Positions 10,435 through 20,808 of a stretch of DNA of 64,000 nt are shown here, one piece after another. The position numbers were made by a program, and so were the translations under genes. Source of the DNA: Methyloterricola oryzae (GTDB lineage: Bacteria; Pseudomonadota; Gammaproteobacteria; Methylococcales; Methylococcaceae); the NCBI RefSeq assembly GCF_000934725.1, contig NZ_JYNS01000004.1, positions 1-64,000 of the forward strand. Reading direction: 5' to 3'. Position 1 is the first letter of the stretch. Each line of letters opens with the position of its first letter. The notes beneath the pieces were generated by a model. It was given only the letters and a program-made list of their open reading frames with translations, was not told the origin of the DNA and searched no databases.

Positions 10435-10842
10435 TCACGAGTCTCCCTTGCTTGATAACACCTCCAGGGCGATCCGCGCAACCCCCCGGTTCACCATCCC
10501 CAACTCGCGCGCCGCGCGCTTGGACAGATCCAGAATACGCCCTTTCGGCAGGCGCGTCCGGTCATTCACACGCACTTCGACGCTGCGCTGATTGCTCAGG
10601 TTCACGACCCGCACCACTGTCCCGAACGGCAGGTGCGGATGGTCGGCGGTCAATTGATTCTTGTCGTAACGCTCGCCGTTAGCGGTGCGGCGTCCATGGA
10701 AGCGGTCACTGTAGTACGACGCCAGTCCCACCTGCTTTCCCGCGCCACCCCGCGGCGCCGTTGGTTTGGCATGGGCTACGGCACTCGCCGAAGCCAGGCA
10801 GACCGAAATGACGGAATGGGCCATCCATCGTCTCGTTTGCAT
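10435..10842 (-). CDS. rlpA: RlpA-like septal ring protein (double-psi beta-barrel)
   Basis: This 135-residue exported protein has a signal peptide ending near AVAHA and a double-psi beta-barrel domain: GLASYYSDRFHGRRTANGE, then LPFGTVVRVVNL, VNDRTRLPKGRILDLS and the final 'G.ARI.LEVL'. RlpA proteins bind or cleave peptidoglycan lacking stem peptides at the septum. The Asp in VNDR and the His of FHG, part of the lytic site, are present. There is no SPOR domain, so this is the short form. It lies 130 bases downstream of lnt and is probably transcribed separately. Confidence 0.9.
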   Translation of the reverse strand: MQTRRWMAHSVISVCLASASAVAHAKPTAPRGGAGKQVGLASYYSDRFHGRRTANGERYDKNQLTADHPHLPFGTVVRVVNLSNQRSVEVRVNDRTRLPKGRILDLSKRAARELGMVNRGVARIALEVLSSKGDS

Positions 10843-10974
10843 CCATTACCTCCAAATTCTGTGCTTGATCCAAGCCTTGGGCAAGGATGATAACCGAATC
10901 GATGCAATAGACAAAATTTGATTCCTAAATTGTCTAACCCGCAGCCGCAATTTCCCACGGCCATGACTTGACAT

Positions 10975-12507
10975 CTAAGATATCTGTTCAGGCACTCGTT
11001 TCAGCCAGGACAAGCCGAGCACACGGCGCCGGGCCGACAACAGCACCAGCGCGGCGGCACCGGCAACCGTCCAGTCGCCAAAGCGCACATAGGGCGTGGC
11101 GCCTTGCATGGGCGTAATCTCGACGGTCAGCGCCGTTTGCGTAAATTGCGGTGCCTGGGCAATGACCCAGCCGCGCGGAGAAATGGCGGCGGTAATGCCC
11201 GTATTGGTGGCGCGCAGCAGGGAACGCCCGGTTTCCAGGGCGCGCATGCGCGCCATCTGTAGATGCTGATGGGGTTGCCAGGAATCCCCGAACCAGGCGT
11301 CGTTGGTGACATTGACGAGATAGCCCGCCGCGGGCAGGCCAAAGCGCGACTCGTGGCCGAACGCGTCCTCGTAACAGATCGAGGTCGATACCTCGTACCC
11401 CGCGGCCATCAGGGGACTTTGCGCATCGGTGCCCCGGGCGAAATCGGCGAGGGGAATCTGCAGCATGTCGGCGATGGCCCCGAACAAAGGCCGGAAGGGT
11501 ATGAACTCGCCGAAGGGCACCATGTGCCGTTTGTAGTACATGCCGGGCTGAGCACCGAGGGAAACCAGGGCGTTGTAATAACGTTGGCTGGCGGGATCAA
11601 CGACGGGCACGCCGACCAGCACGTCGGTCCCGTTTTCGCGGGACTCCTGCTGCAGCGCCGCGAGGGGACCGTCCTTGACCTCATGATGAAAGGCCGGAAC
11701 GGCCGTTTCCGGCCACACCACCAGATGGGAATCCCAGTTTGCCCGGGTCATGGTGCTGTAAAGGTCCAGGGTGCTGGCCAGCACTTCCGGTCGCCACTTC
11801 AGATTCTGCGGCACATTACCCTGCAGCAAGGTCGCCTTGAAGGGCTTCCCGGCCTCTTCCACCCAGTCGACCCGGGCCAGCAATGCGCAGCCCAGGAAAA
11901 GCCCGGCTACTCCGGCCAATGCCCTCAAGCGCAGGCGAGGGTCCCCAATCAGTGTCAGCAGCGCCAACCCCGCCAGCAGGGCTACGGCCCAGGTGATCCC
12001 GTATGCGCCGACCAGCGGCGCCAGCCCCTGCCCTAAGGGTGTGTCGACTTGGCTGGATCCAAGGTTCAGCCAGGGAAACCCTGTCAGGAACCAGGAGCGG
12101 AACCACTCCACCAGGGTCCAGACTGTTGGGAAATACAACAACAGGCGCGCGGTCGCATCGGCACCCGCGGCGATGCGCTGCGCCAGATAGCCGGCCACTG
12201 CAGGGTACAAGCCGAGAAACAGGACAAACAGGGCGGTGAGCAGCGAGGCCTCGGCCGTATCGGCGCCTCCAAATCGGTGAATGCTAATGTAAACCCAGCC
12301 AACACCTACCCCGAACTGCCCGAGGCCGAACAAATAGCCACGCCAGAAGGCGCGGCCCGGGGTGGCCCGCAGCCATGCGAAGAACAGCATGGCCAGGGAT
12401 GGTATGGCCAGATAGGGCGTCTCGAAGGGGGCGAACGCAAAAGGCAACAGGAGACCGCCGGCCAGCGCCGCCAGTTCTCCCAGCCCGATTACTCCGCTAT
12501 TCGTCAC
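10975..12507 (-). CDS. lnt: Apolipoprotein N-acyltransferase
   Basis: Lnt adds the third acyl chain to the N-terminal Cys of lipoproteins in the inner membrane. The 510 residues contain an N-terminal multi-helix membrane domain (about 1-200) and a nitrilase-like periplasmic domain with the catalytic Glu in WPETAVPAF, a central Lys (MYYKRHMVPFGE region), and the nucleophile Cys in ICYEDAFG. A final membrane helix follows. It overlaps the upstream corC by 11 bases, as in the conserved ybeZ-ybeY-corC-lnt operon. Confidence 0.97.
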   Translation of the reverse strand: MTNSGVIGLGELAALAGGLLLPFAFAPFETPYLAIPSLAMLFFAWLRATPGRAFWRGYLFGLGQFGVGVGWVYISIHRFGGADTAEASLLTALFVLFLGLYPAVAGYLAQRIAAGADATARLLLYFPTVWTLVEWFRSWFLTGFPWLNLGSSQVDTPLGQGLAPLVGAYGITWAVALLAGLALLTLIGDPRLRLRALAGVAGLFLGCALLARVDWVEEAGKPFKATLLQGNVPQNLKWRPEVLASTLDLYSTMTRANWDSHLVVWPETAVPAFHHEVKDGPLAALQQESRENGTDVLVGVPVVDPASQRYYNALVSLGAQPGMYYKRHMVPFGEFIPFRPLFGAIADMLQIPLADFARGTDAQSPLMAAGYEVSTSICYEDAFGHESRFGLPAAGYLVNVTNDAWFGDSWQPHQHLQMARMRALETGRSLLRATNTGITAAISPRGWVIAQAPQFTQTALTVEITPMQGATPYVRFGDWTVAGAAALVLLSARRRVLGLSWLKRVPEQIS

Positions 12508-13354
12508 TCGCGAGCAGGGTTTCGCCGGCCTCTGCGACGATCAACTTGAGCAGGTGCACGCGGCGGTCATCGGCGCGGATCACGATAAAGCGAAAGCGGC
12601 CGATGTCGACACGCTCGCCGCGGCGCGGCAGATGCCCCATCTGATGGACGATCAAGCCGCCGATGGTGTCGAATTCGTCATCGGCCAGTTCCGCGTCGAA
12701 ATATTCGTTGAATTCCTCGATGGGCGTCAGGGCCTTGAGGGTGAATTCGTGCTGGCTCTTGCGAAAGATGAACTCCTCCTCGCCGAAATCGTGTTCGTCC
12801 TCGATCTCACCGACAATCTGTTCCAGCACGTCCTCGATGGTCACCAACCCGGCGGCAGCCCCGTACTCATCCACCACGATGGCCATGTGGCTGCGCGTGG
12901 AGCGGAATTCCTTCAGCAGCACATTCAGCCGTTTGCTCTCAGGCACGAACTGGGCGGCACGCATGATGTCCCGCACCTGCAAGGCCTTGTTCTTGAGCCC
13001 TTGGGCCAGAAGATCCTTGACCAGCAGGATGCCCACCACCTCGGCCCGATCCTCGCCGATCACCGGATAGCGCGAATGGGCGGATTCCATGACCAGGGGG
13101 AAAATGGTCTCCAATTCCGCGTCCTGCGGCACCACCACCATTTGCGCCCTGGGAATCATGATGTCGCGGACCCTCAGTTCCGAGAACTGGATCACCCCTT
13201 CGATCATCGCCAGGGCTTCCGGGTCCAGCAACTGGCGCTTCTGCGCATCCCGCAGGAAGACCAGCAAATCTTCGCGGTCCTCCGGTTCGCCAGCCAGGAA
13301 ATGCCCAAGCCGCTCCAGCCAGCTCCGGTGCTCGCCGGCCTGCTCCTCGCTCAT
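12497..13354 (-). CDS. corC: CorC/HlyC-type CBS-domain transporter-associated protein
   Basis: This 285-residue soluble protein has two CBS domains (about 70-200; the stretch [14 protein letters not shown] marks the first) and a C-terminal CorC_HlyC domain with [16 protein letters not shown]. It is linked to Mg/Co efflux in E. coli, where it is also called YbeX. It sits in the usual order downstream of ybeY (4-base overlap) and upstream of lnt (11-base overlap). Confidence 0.95.
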   Translation of the reverse strand: MSEEQAGEHRSWLERLGHFLAGEPEDREDLLVFLRDAQKRQLLDPEALAMIEGVIQFSELRVRDIMIPRAQMVVVPQDAELETIFPLVMESAHSRYPVIGEDRAEVVGILLVKDLLAQGLKNKALQVRDIMRAAQFVPESKRLNVLLKEFRSTRSHMAIVVDEYGAAAGLVTIEDVLEQIVGEIEDEHDFGEEEFIFRKSQHEFTLKALTPIEEFNEYFDAELADDEFDTIGGLIVHQMGHLPRRGERVDIGRFRFIVIRADDRRVHLLKLIVAEAGETLLASDE

Positions 13355-13800
13355 GTTTCATCCTCATAGGGATTGGCAAAGCCCAGCCGTCTCATGATGG
13401 CGACTTCTTCCGCCTCCATTGTCATTGCCTCGGCATCATCGATGTGATCGTAGCCCTGCAGGTGCAACACACCGTGCACCACCATATGCGCCCAGTGAGC
13501 CACCGGAGCCTTGCCCTGCTCCCGTGCTTCGCGCGCCACCACCGGAGCGCAGATCACCAGATCCCCGAGAATCGCGGTGTCGACTCCGGGCGGGGATTCG
13601 AAGGGAAAACTCAGCACATTGGTGGGGCCAGTCTTATGCCGGTATTGGCCGTTGAGTTCGGCGCTCTCGTCCTCGTCCACCACGCGGATCACAAGCTCCG
13701 CCGTCTCGCGCTGCAGGGCGGCTTCCGCCCAGCGCTCGAAGCTCGCGGCATCGGGGACGTCCAAGGCCTGGCTGACGTTCTGCAGCTCCAGTTCGATCAT
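13351..13800 (-). CDS. ybeY: Endoribonuclease YbeY
   Basis: YbeY is a metal-dependent RNase needed for 16S rRNA 3'-end maturation and ribosome quality control. The 149-residue product carries the H3 zinc motif [11 protein letters not shown] near residues 113-123 and the family segment 'TNVLSFPFE'. It overlaps both neighbours by 4 bases, indicating translational coupling within the ybeZ-ybeY-corC-lnt operon. Confidence 0.96.
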   Translation of the reverse strand: MIELELQNVSQALDVPDAASFERWAEAALQRETAELVIRVVDEDESAELNGQYRHKTGPTNVLSFPFESPPGVDTAILGDLVICAPVVAREAREQGKAPVAHWAHMVVHGVLHLQGYDHIDDAEAMTMEAEEVAIMRRLGFANPYEDET

Positions 13801-14783
13801 GCCTCGATCTGTGCCCTTTCGTAGGCTTCATAGGCCGTCACGATACGTTGCACCAGAGGATGGCGGACCACGTCCTGGGCGGTAAAGAAGGTGAAACTGA
13901 TGCCTTCCACTTCGCGCAGCACCGCCAGCACGTGGCGCAGCCCGGACTCCTTGTTGCGAGGCAGATCGATCTGGGTGATGTCGCCGGTGATCACCGCCTT
14001 GGAACCGAAACCCACGCGGGTCAGGAACATCTTGATCTGCTCGGTGGTGGTGTTCTGCGCTTCGTCAAGGATGATGAAGGAATCGTTCAGGGTGCGGCCG
14101 CGCATGAAAGCCAGGGGCGCCACCTCGATGACGTTGCGCTCGATCAGCTTGGCGACACGCTCGAATCCCAACATCTCATACAGCGCGTCGTACAGCGGCC
14201 GCAGGTAAGGGTCGACCTTCTGCGCCATGTCCCCCGGCAGGAAGCCCAGCTTCTCACCGGCTTCCACCGCAGGACGCGCCAGGATGAGGCGCCGAACTTC
14301 CTCGCGCTCCAGCGCCGCCACGGCACAGGCCACGGCCAGGTAGGTCTTGCCCGTGCCCGCCGGGCCGACGCCGAAGTTGATGTCGAACTGCTGGATGCTT
14401 TTCAAATAGCGGCGCTGGTTGGGACCGCGCGCCTTGAAAAGGCCGCGCCGGATGCGGATCAGCCCGGCCTCCTGGTCGGATTCGGTTTCCCCCTCAGCCA
14501 GGGCCGCCACGTTGGACCCCTGCAGGGCCAGGTGAACCCGTTCTGGCGTAATGATCTCGCTCACCGTCGCCTCGAACAGGTCCTGCAGCAAATGTCTGGC
14601 CGCCTGGGCCGGTTTGCCTGAACCCAGCACCTGGAAGTGGTTGCCGCGGTTGCTGATCTCGACACCCAGGCGCCGTTCGATCTGGCGCAGGTTCTCGTCG
14701 AATTGTCCGCACAGGCTGGCGAGCCGCTCGTTATCGTCCGGTTCCAGGACGAACTGCAGGCAGTTAGGATGACTGGTGGGCAA
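13797..14783 (-). CDS. ybeZ: PhoH-family ATPase (YbeZ)
   Basis: This 328-residue protein has an N-terminal KH-like region and a PhoH P-loop ATPase domain. Walker A is [11 protein letters not shown] (about 140-150), and the Walker B region is FIILDEAQN. The later motifs TRVGFGSK and GDITQIDLP are also present. YbeZ works with YbeY in RNA processing. It starts one base after the miaB stop, so it is probably co-transcribed with miaB. Confidence 0.95.
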   Translation of the reverse strand: MPTSHPNCLQFVLEPDDNERLASLCGQFDENLRQIERRLGVEISNRGNHFQVLGSGKPAQAARHLLQDLFEATVSEIITPERVHLALQGSNVAALAEGETESDQEAGLIRIRRGLFKARGPNQRRYLKSIQQFDINFGVGPAGTGKTYLAVACAVAALEREEVRRLILARPAVEAGEKLGFLPGDMAQKVDPYLRPLYDALYEMLGFERVAKLIERNVIEVAPLAFMRGRTLNDSFIILDEAQNTTTEQIKMFLTRVGFGSKAVITGDITQIDLPRNKESGLRHVLAVLREVEGISFTFFTAQDVVRHPLVQRIVTAYEAYERAQIEA

Positions 14784-14784
14784 G

Positions 14785-16158
14785 TTAGCGGCCGGCTACG
14801 GCGGATACTGGGCGCTCGGCAGGCGCGTCGGGCACATCGACCAGCCGCCCGCGCAGGGAATTAGGCAAGGCCTCGGTAATGAGTACGTCGGCGAAGTAAC
14901 CGACAAGCCGCGGGTGGCCTTCGAAATTGACTACCCGGTTGTTCTCGGTGCGTCCGCTCATCTGCGCATAGTCCTTCCGGGAGACACCTTCCACCAGCAC
15001 TTTCTGCACGCTGCCCACCATGCCGCGGGAAATCTCGGCGGCCATGGCGCCGATGCGTGCCTGCAGACGGGCAAGCCGCGCCCGCTTGGTATCAATGCTG
15101 ACGTCATCGGGCATGTCCGCCGCCGGCGTTCCCGGACGGGCGCTGTAGATGAAGCTGAAGGAATGGTCGAACCCCAGGGTATCGATAAGATCCATGGTGG
15201 CCTCGAAGTCCGCGTCGGTTTCGCCCGGAAACCCGACGATAAAGTCCGACGAAAGGCTGATGTTGGGGCGAACCTGACGCAGCCTTGTGATCCTGCCGAT
15301 GTAGTCCGCGCGGCCGTGGCCGCGCTTCATCAGAGCCAGGATGCGGTCGCTGCCGCTCTGTACCGGCAGGTGGAGATGATCCACCAGCTTCGGCAACTCG
15401 GCGTAGGCCTCGATCAGACTGTCGGAAAATTCCACCGGATGCGAGGTGGTGTAGCGGATGCGGTCGATGCCATCGATGGCGGAGACGTAGTAAAGCAGCA
15501 GGGCGAAGTCGGCCGTGTCGCCGTCCTCGGTCTCCCCGCGGTAGGCATTCACATTCTGCCCCAGCAGGTTGACCTCGCGCACGCCCTGGGCGGCCAGCAC
15601 CTCGATCTCGCGCACCACGTCCGCGACCGGCCGGCTGACTTCCTCGCCGCGGGTGTAGGGCACGACACAGAAGGTGCAGTACTTGCTGCAGCCCTCCATG
15701 ACCGACACGAACGCCTTGACCCCCTCGGCCCGGGGCTGCGGCAGGGCATCAAACTTTTCGATTTCCGGGAATGAGACATCGACGACGGCACCCGACCCGG
15801 ACCGCGCCCGCTCCAGCAAGTCAGGCAGGCGATGCAGGGTCTGGGGACCGAAAACCACGTCCACGAAGGGCGCCCGCTTGCGCAAGGCCTCACCCTCCTG
15901 GCTGGCCACGCAACCGCCGACGCCAATCATCACATGAGGGCGCTTTTCCTTGAGAGGGCGCCAGCGCCCCAATTCGGAAAACACCTTTTCCTGCGCTTTC
16001 TCACGTATGGAACAGGTATTCAGCAACAGAACATCGGCCTGCTCGGGGTCCTGCGTCAGCTCAAAACCCTGGGCCGCTTTGAGCACATCCCCCATTTTGG
16101 CGGAGTCGTACTCGTTCATCTGACACCCGAAGGTTTCGATGTAAAGCTTTTTTGACAT
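14785..16158 (-). CDS. miaB: tRNA-2-methylthio-N6-dimethylallyladenosine synthase MiaB
   Basis: MiaB is a radical-SAM enzyme that adds the 2-methylthio group to i6A37 of tRNAs reading UNN codons. The 457 residues contain the N-terminal cluster Cys residues ([22 protein letters not shown]), the radical-SAM motif CSKYCTFC near residue 156, and a C-terminal TRAM domain (about 380-440). It is the first gene of the miaB-ybeZ-ybeY-corC-lnt operon. Confidence 0.98.
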   Translation of the reverse strand: MSKKLYIETFGCQMNEYDSAKMGDVLKAAQGFELTQDPEQADVLLLNTCSIREKAQEKVFSELGRWRPLKEKRPHVMIGVGGCVASQEGEALRKRAPFVDVVFGPQTLHRLPDLLERARSGSGAVVDVSFPEIEKFDALPQPRAEGVKAFVSVMEGCSKYCTFCVVPYTRGEEVSRPVADVVREIEVLAAQGVREVNLLGQNVNAYRGETEDGDTADFALLLYYVSAIDGIDRIRYTTSHPVEFSDSLIEAYAELPKLVDHLHLPVQSGSDRILALMKRGHGRADYIGRITRLRQVRPNISLSSDFIVGFPGETDADFEATMDLIDTLGFDHSFSFIYSARPGTPAADMPDDVSIDTKRARLARLQARIGAMAAEISRGMVGSVQKVLVEGVSRKDYAQMSGRTENNRVVNFEGHPRLVGYFADVLITEALPNSLRGRLVDVPDAPAERPVSAVAGR

Positions 16159-16353
16159 TAAGGGAAGAAAAATCCCGCTCGTTGTAATGGGGATATTCTA
16201 TCAGAATCGCCCCGGCCCGGTCTCATCCGAACACGCAGGACCGATCAAACCGAGGGCCCCAGTCAAGCCGGGGCCCCATCCGCGCCTGCAAACACGGCCG
16301 ATACCATGAAGCGCTGAGCCTCCTCGCGGGTGTACCGGCCTCATTAACCGATT

Positions 16354-16890
16354 TCAGGCGTGGCTATGCTCGAACTTGAAGGGGTTGATGAACGTGGAGC
16401 CGGCGCGCTTGAACTGGGCTTCAGGATGTCGCCTGGCCATGGCTTCCCGCACCTTATCCTCTTCTTCGGCCTTGACGTCCACCATGATCAAGAACTTGCC
16501 CGACTCGATTTCGTCATGGTACAGGGCAATTTTCTGGTTTTCGCGGCTCAGGCCAACTAGCCCGCCCATCCAGGCACCAAACAGGGTGATGAAGCCAAAG
16601 ATGGCCGCATAGACCATCCCATTCAACTGACTGCCGAAGGGTTCGGCACTCACCACGTACCACGTAACCAGAATGGCCAGGGCGAAACCGATCATCGCGC
16701 CGCGCTCGCCATTGCGCACAATATCCAGTTTTTGCAGATAGTTAGCGGAATGAAGGTGACGCTTGTAAAGCCCCGCCTCGTCCTTGCTCAGGACGTGGAA
16801 ATTCCAATCGGTGATCCCTGCCTGATGCAGGTCATTGGAAATTTCCTCGGCGCTATCAATGCTCTCGGTCAGATAATACAGTCGTTTCAT
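16354..16890 (-). CDS. Hypothetical membrane protein
   Basis: The product is 178 residues. A soluble N-terminal domain (about 1-65, MKRLYYLTESIDSAEEIS) resembles the small ferredoxin-like domains of general-stress-protein-17M/DUF1269 proteins. Two or three hydrophobic segments follow (about 66-85 and 92-115), then a soluble C-terminal domain ending FKFEHSHA. A role in stress response or transport is possible but cannot be shown. It stands alone between miaB and glcF, reading away from the miaB start. Confidence 0.7.
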   Translation of the reverse strand: MKRLYYLTESIDSAEEISNDLHQAGITDWNFHVLSKDEAGLYKRHLHSANYLQKLDIVRNGERGAMIGFALAILVTWYVVSAEPFGSQLNGMVYAAIFGFITLFGAWMGGLVGLSRENQKIALYHDEIESGKFLIMVDVKAEEEDKVREAMARRHPEAQFKRAGSTFINPFKFEHSHA

Positions 16891-17011
16891 CGCAATTCTC
16901 CTCCGGGTTCAAAGGGCCGCAGACTCGACACTCAGTATTTTTCCATGGGGTCGCGAAGAAATGGTTTATCAACGAATAGGAAACTAGTCAATCCCCCCTG
17001 TGCCGGACGGA

Positions 17012-18229
17012 TCAGCCCGCCATCATCTGGTCGACCACTTCGATCCAGTGCCGGACCGGCGCCTTGGCCGCCGTCTGGAGATGCGTCAGGCATCCGATGT
17101 TGGCCGTCACGATGACCTCAGGATCGCCCGCCTGCAGGGATTCCAGCTTGTTTTTCAAAAGTCGCCTGGACAATTGCGGCTGCAGGATCGAATAGGTGCC
17201 GGCAGACCCGCAGCACAGATGCGCCTCTGCGACCGGGGACAGGTGAAACCCCAGCCTGGACAGGACCGCCTCGACCCGCCCCGCCAGCCGCTGTCCGTGC
17301 TGCAAGGTGCAAGGCGACTGGAAGGCAATGCGGGCCCCTGAAGCGCTTCGCCAGGCGTCGAGCTCCTCTTGTTCCAGGATCTCCACCAGATCCCTGGCCG
17401 CGGCCGAGATGCGCGCCGCCCGCTGCGCGTATTTTGGATCGTGGGCAAGCGCGGCCGCATATTCCTTCACCATCAAGCCGCAACCGCTGGCGGTGATAAC
17501 GATGGCTTCCACGCCCTGGTCGAGATACGGCTCCCAGGCATCGATGTTACGCCGCATGAATTGCAGACCCTCTTCATGGGCATTGAGGTGATAGCTGACG
17601 GCGCCGCAGCAGCCCGAAGCCTTCGCCGTCAATAAATGTATGCCCATACGATCGAGCACACGAGCCGTCGCCGCGTTGATGGAGGGTGCCAAGGCGGGCT
17701 GGACGCACCCTTCGAGCACCAGCATCCTGCGAGCGTGCGTCTTTTGCGGCCAGGGCGAGTCCGGCGTGATGCGCGGAACCTGACTTCGCAAGGGTGCAGG
17801 CAAGATCGGCCTGAGGATGTGCCCCAGCCTGGCCAAGGGCGTAAAACGCTGAGGATATGGCAACATCCAGCGCAGGAGGCGGCGCTGCAGGCGCTCCAGC
17901 CAGGGCCTGGCCACCTGGGCATCCACCAGCGGCCGGGCGATGTCCAGGAGACGTCCGTAGCGGACGCCGGAAGGACAGGTGGTCTCGCAGGAGCGGCAGG
18001 TCAGGCAGCGGTCCAGATGCATCTGGGTTCCCGCGCCGGCGGGTGAACCCTCCAGGACCTGCTTGATCAGGTATATGCGCCCCCTGGGGCCATCCCGCTC
18101 ATCACCGAGCAACTGATAGGTCGGGCAGGTGGCGGTGCAAAAGCCGCAGTGCACGCAACTGCGCAAGATGGCGTCCGCTTCGCGGCCCTCCGCGGTTTCA
18201 AGGAGGGAATCGAGTAACTGGGTCTGCAT
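17012..18229 (-). CDS. glcF: Glycolate oxidase iron-sulfur subunit GlcF
   Basis: GlcF passes electrons from the GlcDE flavin subunits towards quinones. The 405 residues carry two [4Fe-4S] motifs, CVHCGFCTATCP (about 25-36) and CLTCRSCETTCP (about 74-85), and two CCG-type domains, visible as ASGCCGAVSYH and AHLCCGSAGTYS. It starts 3 bases after glcE ends, as the last gene of the rhomboid-glcD-glcE-glcF unit. Confidence 0.95.
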   Translation of the reverse strand: MQTQLLDSLLETAEGREADAILRSCVHCGFCTATCPTYQLLGDERDGPRGRIYLIKQVLEGSPAGAGTQMHLDRCLTCRSCETTCPSGVRYGRLLDIARPLVDAQVARPWLERLQRRLLRWMLPYPQRFTPLARLGHILRPILPAPLRSQVPRITPDSPWPQKTHARRMLVLEGCVQPALAPSINAATARVLDRMGIHLLTAKASGCCGAVSYHLNAHEEGLQFMRRNIDAWEPYLDQGVEAIVITASGCGLMVKEYAAALAHDPKYAQRAARISAAARDLVEILEQEELDAWRSASGARIAFQSPCTLQHGQRLAGRVEAVLSRLGFHLSPVAEAHLCCGSAGTYSILQPQLSRRLLKNKLESLQAGDPEVIVTANIGCLTHLQTAAKAPVRHWIEVVDQMMAG

Positions 18230-18232
18230 GCC

Positions 18233-19315
18233 TCACCACGCCGGGTATAGTCGGCCCACATTGAATACACCCTCAGGGTCGAAGGCGTGCTTGATGCGCT
18301 GATGCAGCTTGAGCAAGGCGGAGGGAAGCGGCTGGAACACCGCATCGGCGGCGCCGCGAAAGCACGCGGCATGCCCTTCCAGACGGGCCGCGGCGGCAAA
18401 CACCTCATCCGGCGCGGCGCTGCTGCGCAACCAGCGCTGAGCGCCGCCCCAATCCAGCAGCCACTCGCCGGCCAGTTCAGGCAAAGGTGCCAAAGGCTTC
18501 ACGGACAGCCGCCACAGGGGCGCAGCCCCCTGGAAGAATGGCAGACGCTGCTCAAGCAGATCCCTCCAGAACACCTCGCCATCACCCATCAACTCACCGC
18601 CCAAGCGCCGACAAGCGCCACTCAGGCTGGATTCAGCGCCCGATAACCTCAGCCACAGGCGACCATCGGCATGACACGCGGCGGAGATCGGCAGACCCTC
18701 GCCCACCCAACGGTTCATGCGTTCCAGGGCGGAGGCTGCATCGGATTCGAAGCATAGGCTGCATTCCGTCTCGGGCCGTGGCAGCACCTTGAGGGAAACT
18801 TCCAGCACCACCCCGAGGGTGCCCATGGCCCCGACCATCAGCCGAGATATATCAAACCCGGCCACGTTCTTCATGACCCGGCCGCCAAAGGACAGCGACT
18901 CGGCCTTGCCGTTGATCAGCTTGACGCCCAGAACGAAGTCGCGCAGCGAGCCGGCAAAAGGCCGCCGAGGCCCAGATAGACCCGACGCGACCGCACCTCC
19001 CAGGGTCGCGCCAGGGCCGAAATGGGGTGGCTCGAAAGCCAGCATCTGCTTATGAGCGGCGAGTTCCGCCTCGATTTCCTTGAGCGGCGTGCCGCAGCGG
19101 GCGGTGATCACCAGTTCCGTGGGCTCATATTCCACAATCCCGCAATGCGCTCCCACCGCCAGCGGCTGCGCCTTCACACGTCGCCCGTAGAATCGCTTGC
19201 TGCCGGAACCGACGATCTCCAGGCTGTATCTGCCGTCAAGGGCCGATTGCACCTGATGGACCAATTCGTGCTCCCTGTCGCCCGCCCCAGGCCTGCTAGC
19301 CAAGTCCTGACTCAC
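18233..19315 (-). CDS. glcE: Glycolate oxidase FAD-binding subunit GlcE
   Basis: This 360-residue FAD_binding_4 protein has the flavin-binding segment GPGATLGGAVASGLSGPRR and the conserved GGRVMKNVAGFDISRL. GlcE is an accessory flavin subunit of glycolate oxidase. It overlaps glcD by 4 bases (ATGA type) and lies 3 bases before glcF. A D-lactate-type oxidation is the main alternative substrate assignment for the complex. Confidence 0.93.
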   Translation of the reverse strand: MSQDLASRPGAGDREHELVHQVQSALDGRYSLEIVGSGSKRFYGRRVKAQPLAVGAHCGIVEYEPTELVITARCGTPLKEIEAELAAHKQMLAFEPPHFGPGATLGGAVASGLSGPRRPFAGSLRDFVLGVKLINGKAESLSFGGRVMKNVAGFDISRLMVGAMGTLGVVLEVSLKVLPRPETECSLCFESDAASALERMNRWVGEGLPISAACHADGRLWLRLSGAESSLSGACRRLGGELMGDGEVFWRDLLEQRLPFFQGAAPLWRLSVKPLAPLPELAGEWLLDWGGAQRWLRSSAAPDEVFAAAARLEGHAACFRGAADAVFQPLPSALLKLHQRIKHAFDPEGVFNVGRLYPAW

Positions 19316-20808
19316 AAACGTTCCAGTTCCGGATGCGGCAAAGCACCGCCGTGGACATGCATGGCGCCGAATTCGGCGCAGCGGTGCAGGCTGGGGACCG
19401 CCTTGCCTGGATTAAGCAGCCGGCTGACATCGAAGGCCGACTTGACTGCGTGGAACTGGGCCAACTCCGGACCGCGGAACTGGATGCACATCTGATTGAT
19501 CTTCTCGATGCCGACGCCGTGCTCGCCCGTTACGGTGCCGCCCATGGCGACGCAAAGCTCCAGTATGCGTCCGCCCAGTTCCTCGGCCCGTTCCAGTTCT
19601 CCGGGTCGGTTGGCGTCGTACAGGATGAGGGGGTGCAGATTGCCGTCGCCAGCGTGGAACACATTCGCCACGCCCAGCCCGTATGCTGCGGATAGCCGCG
19701 CGATCCCGGCCAGCACCTCGGCAAGCCGCCGCCTGGGGATGGTGCCGTCCATGCAATAGTAATCGGGCGCGAGCCGCCCCACGGCGGGAAATGCCGCCTT
19801 GCGGCCGGCCCAGAAGCGCCGCCGCTCCGCCTCGTCGCGCGACTCGCGAACCTCCAGCGCGCCGCAAGCCAGCAGAATTTCCCGGGAGCGCGCCAGATCG
19901 GCCGCCACCTGGTGCTCGCCGCCATCCATCTCACATAAGACCAGGGCGGCGGCATCCACCGGGTAACCCGCCTGGATGAACGCCTCCGCCGCCTGTATGG
20001 CAAGACTGTCCATCATTTCCAGGCCGGCGGGCAGCAGTCCGCCGCCCACTATGGAGGCCACGGCATGTCCGGCCTTCTCCACGGAATCGAACGCGGCCAG
20101 CAGCACGCGGGCGACCTCTGGCCTGGGCAGGAGTTTCACCGTGGCTTCGATGATGATGCCGAGGAGCCCCTCGGAACCCGTCAGCAGGGCCAGCAGGTCA
20201 TAGCCCGGACTGTCCAGGGCGGCCCCGCCCAGTTCCAGCAATTCCCCTTCCATGGTCAGCAGCTTCATCCCCAGCAGATTGTGCACGGTGAGGCCGTACT
20301 TGAGGCAGTGCACGCCGCCGGCGTTCTCCGCCACATTGCCGCCGATGGTGCAGGCGATCTGCGAAGACGGGTCCGGCGCGTAATACAAGCCGTGAATTGC
20401 CGCGGCTTCGGAGATGGCGAGGTTACGCACGCCGGGCTCCACCCGCGCGATGCGGTTCAGAGGGTCAATCTCCAGAATCCGGGTGAACTTGGCCAGGCTC
20501 AGCAACACGCCATTGTCCACCGGCAGGGCGCCCCCCGACAGTCCGGTCCCGGCACCGCGCGCCACCACCGGCACGCCATGTTGGTGACACAGGCGCAGCA
20601 CGCCCCGCACCTGCTCGATGCTTTCCGGAAGCGCCACCAGCCAGGGCAGCGTGCGGTAGGCGGAGAGTCCGTCGCACTCGAAGGGAGCCAGGTCTTCCTG
20701 CTCTGAAAGGAGCTGCTCCGCAGGCATCACCTCCCCCAGCAGTCTCAGGAACAGTCCCTTGTCCATGCCGTGCCCGATGCGCTCTTCCGGGTCGATACGG
20801 TAACTCAA
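19312..20808 (-). CDS. glcD: Glycolate oxidase catalytic subunit GlcD
   Basis: This 498-residue flavoprotein oxidises glycolate to glyoxylate. It has the FAD-binding PP-loop VVARGAGTGLSGGALP (near 83-98) and the later NVAENAGGVHCLKYG. The C-terminal FAD-oxidase domain holds the conserved NVFHAGDGNLHP and GEHGVG. In a C1 organism with a Calvin cycle it would recycle phosphoglycolate-derived glycolate. The gene overlaps both the rhomboid upstream and glcE downstream by 4 bases. Confidence 0.94.
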   Translation of the reverse strand: MSYRIDPEERIGHGMDKGLFLRLLGEVMPAEQLLSEQEDLAPFECDGLSAYRTLPWLVALPESIEQVRGVLRLCHQHGVPVVARGAGTGLSGGALPVDNGVLLSLAKFTRILEIDPLNRIARVEPGVRNLAISEAAAIHGLYYAPDPSSQIACTIGGNVAENAGGVHCLKYGLTVHNLLGMKLLTMEGELLELGGAALDSPGYDLLALLTGSEGLLGIIIEATVKLLPRPEVARVLLAAFDSVEKAGHAVASIVGGGLLPAGLEMMDSLAIQAAEAFIQAGYPVDAAALVLCEMDGGEHQVAADLARSREILLACGALEVRESRDEAERRRFWAGRKAAFPAVGRLAPDYYCMDGTIPRRRLAEVLAGIARLSAAYGLGVANVFHAGDGNLHPLILYDANRPGELERAEELGGRILELCVAMGGTVTGEHGVGIEKINQMCIQFRGPELAQFHAVKSAFDVSRLLNPGKAVPSLHRCAEFGAMHVHGGALPHPELERL

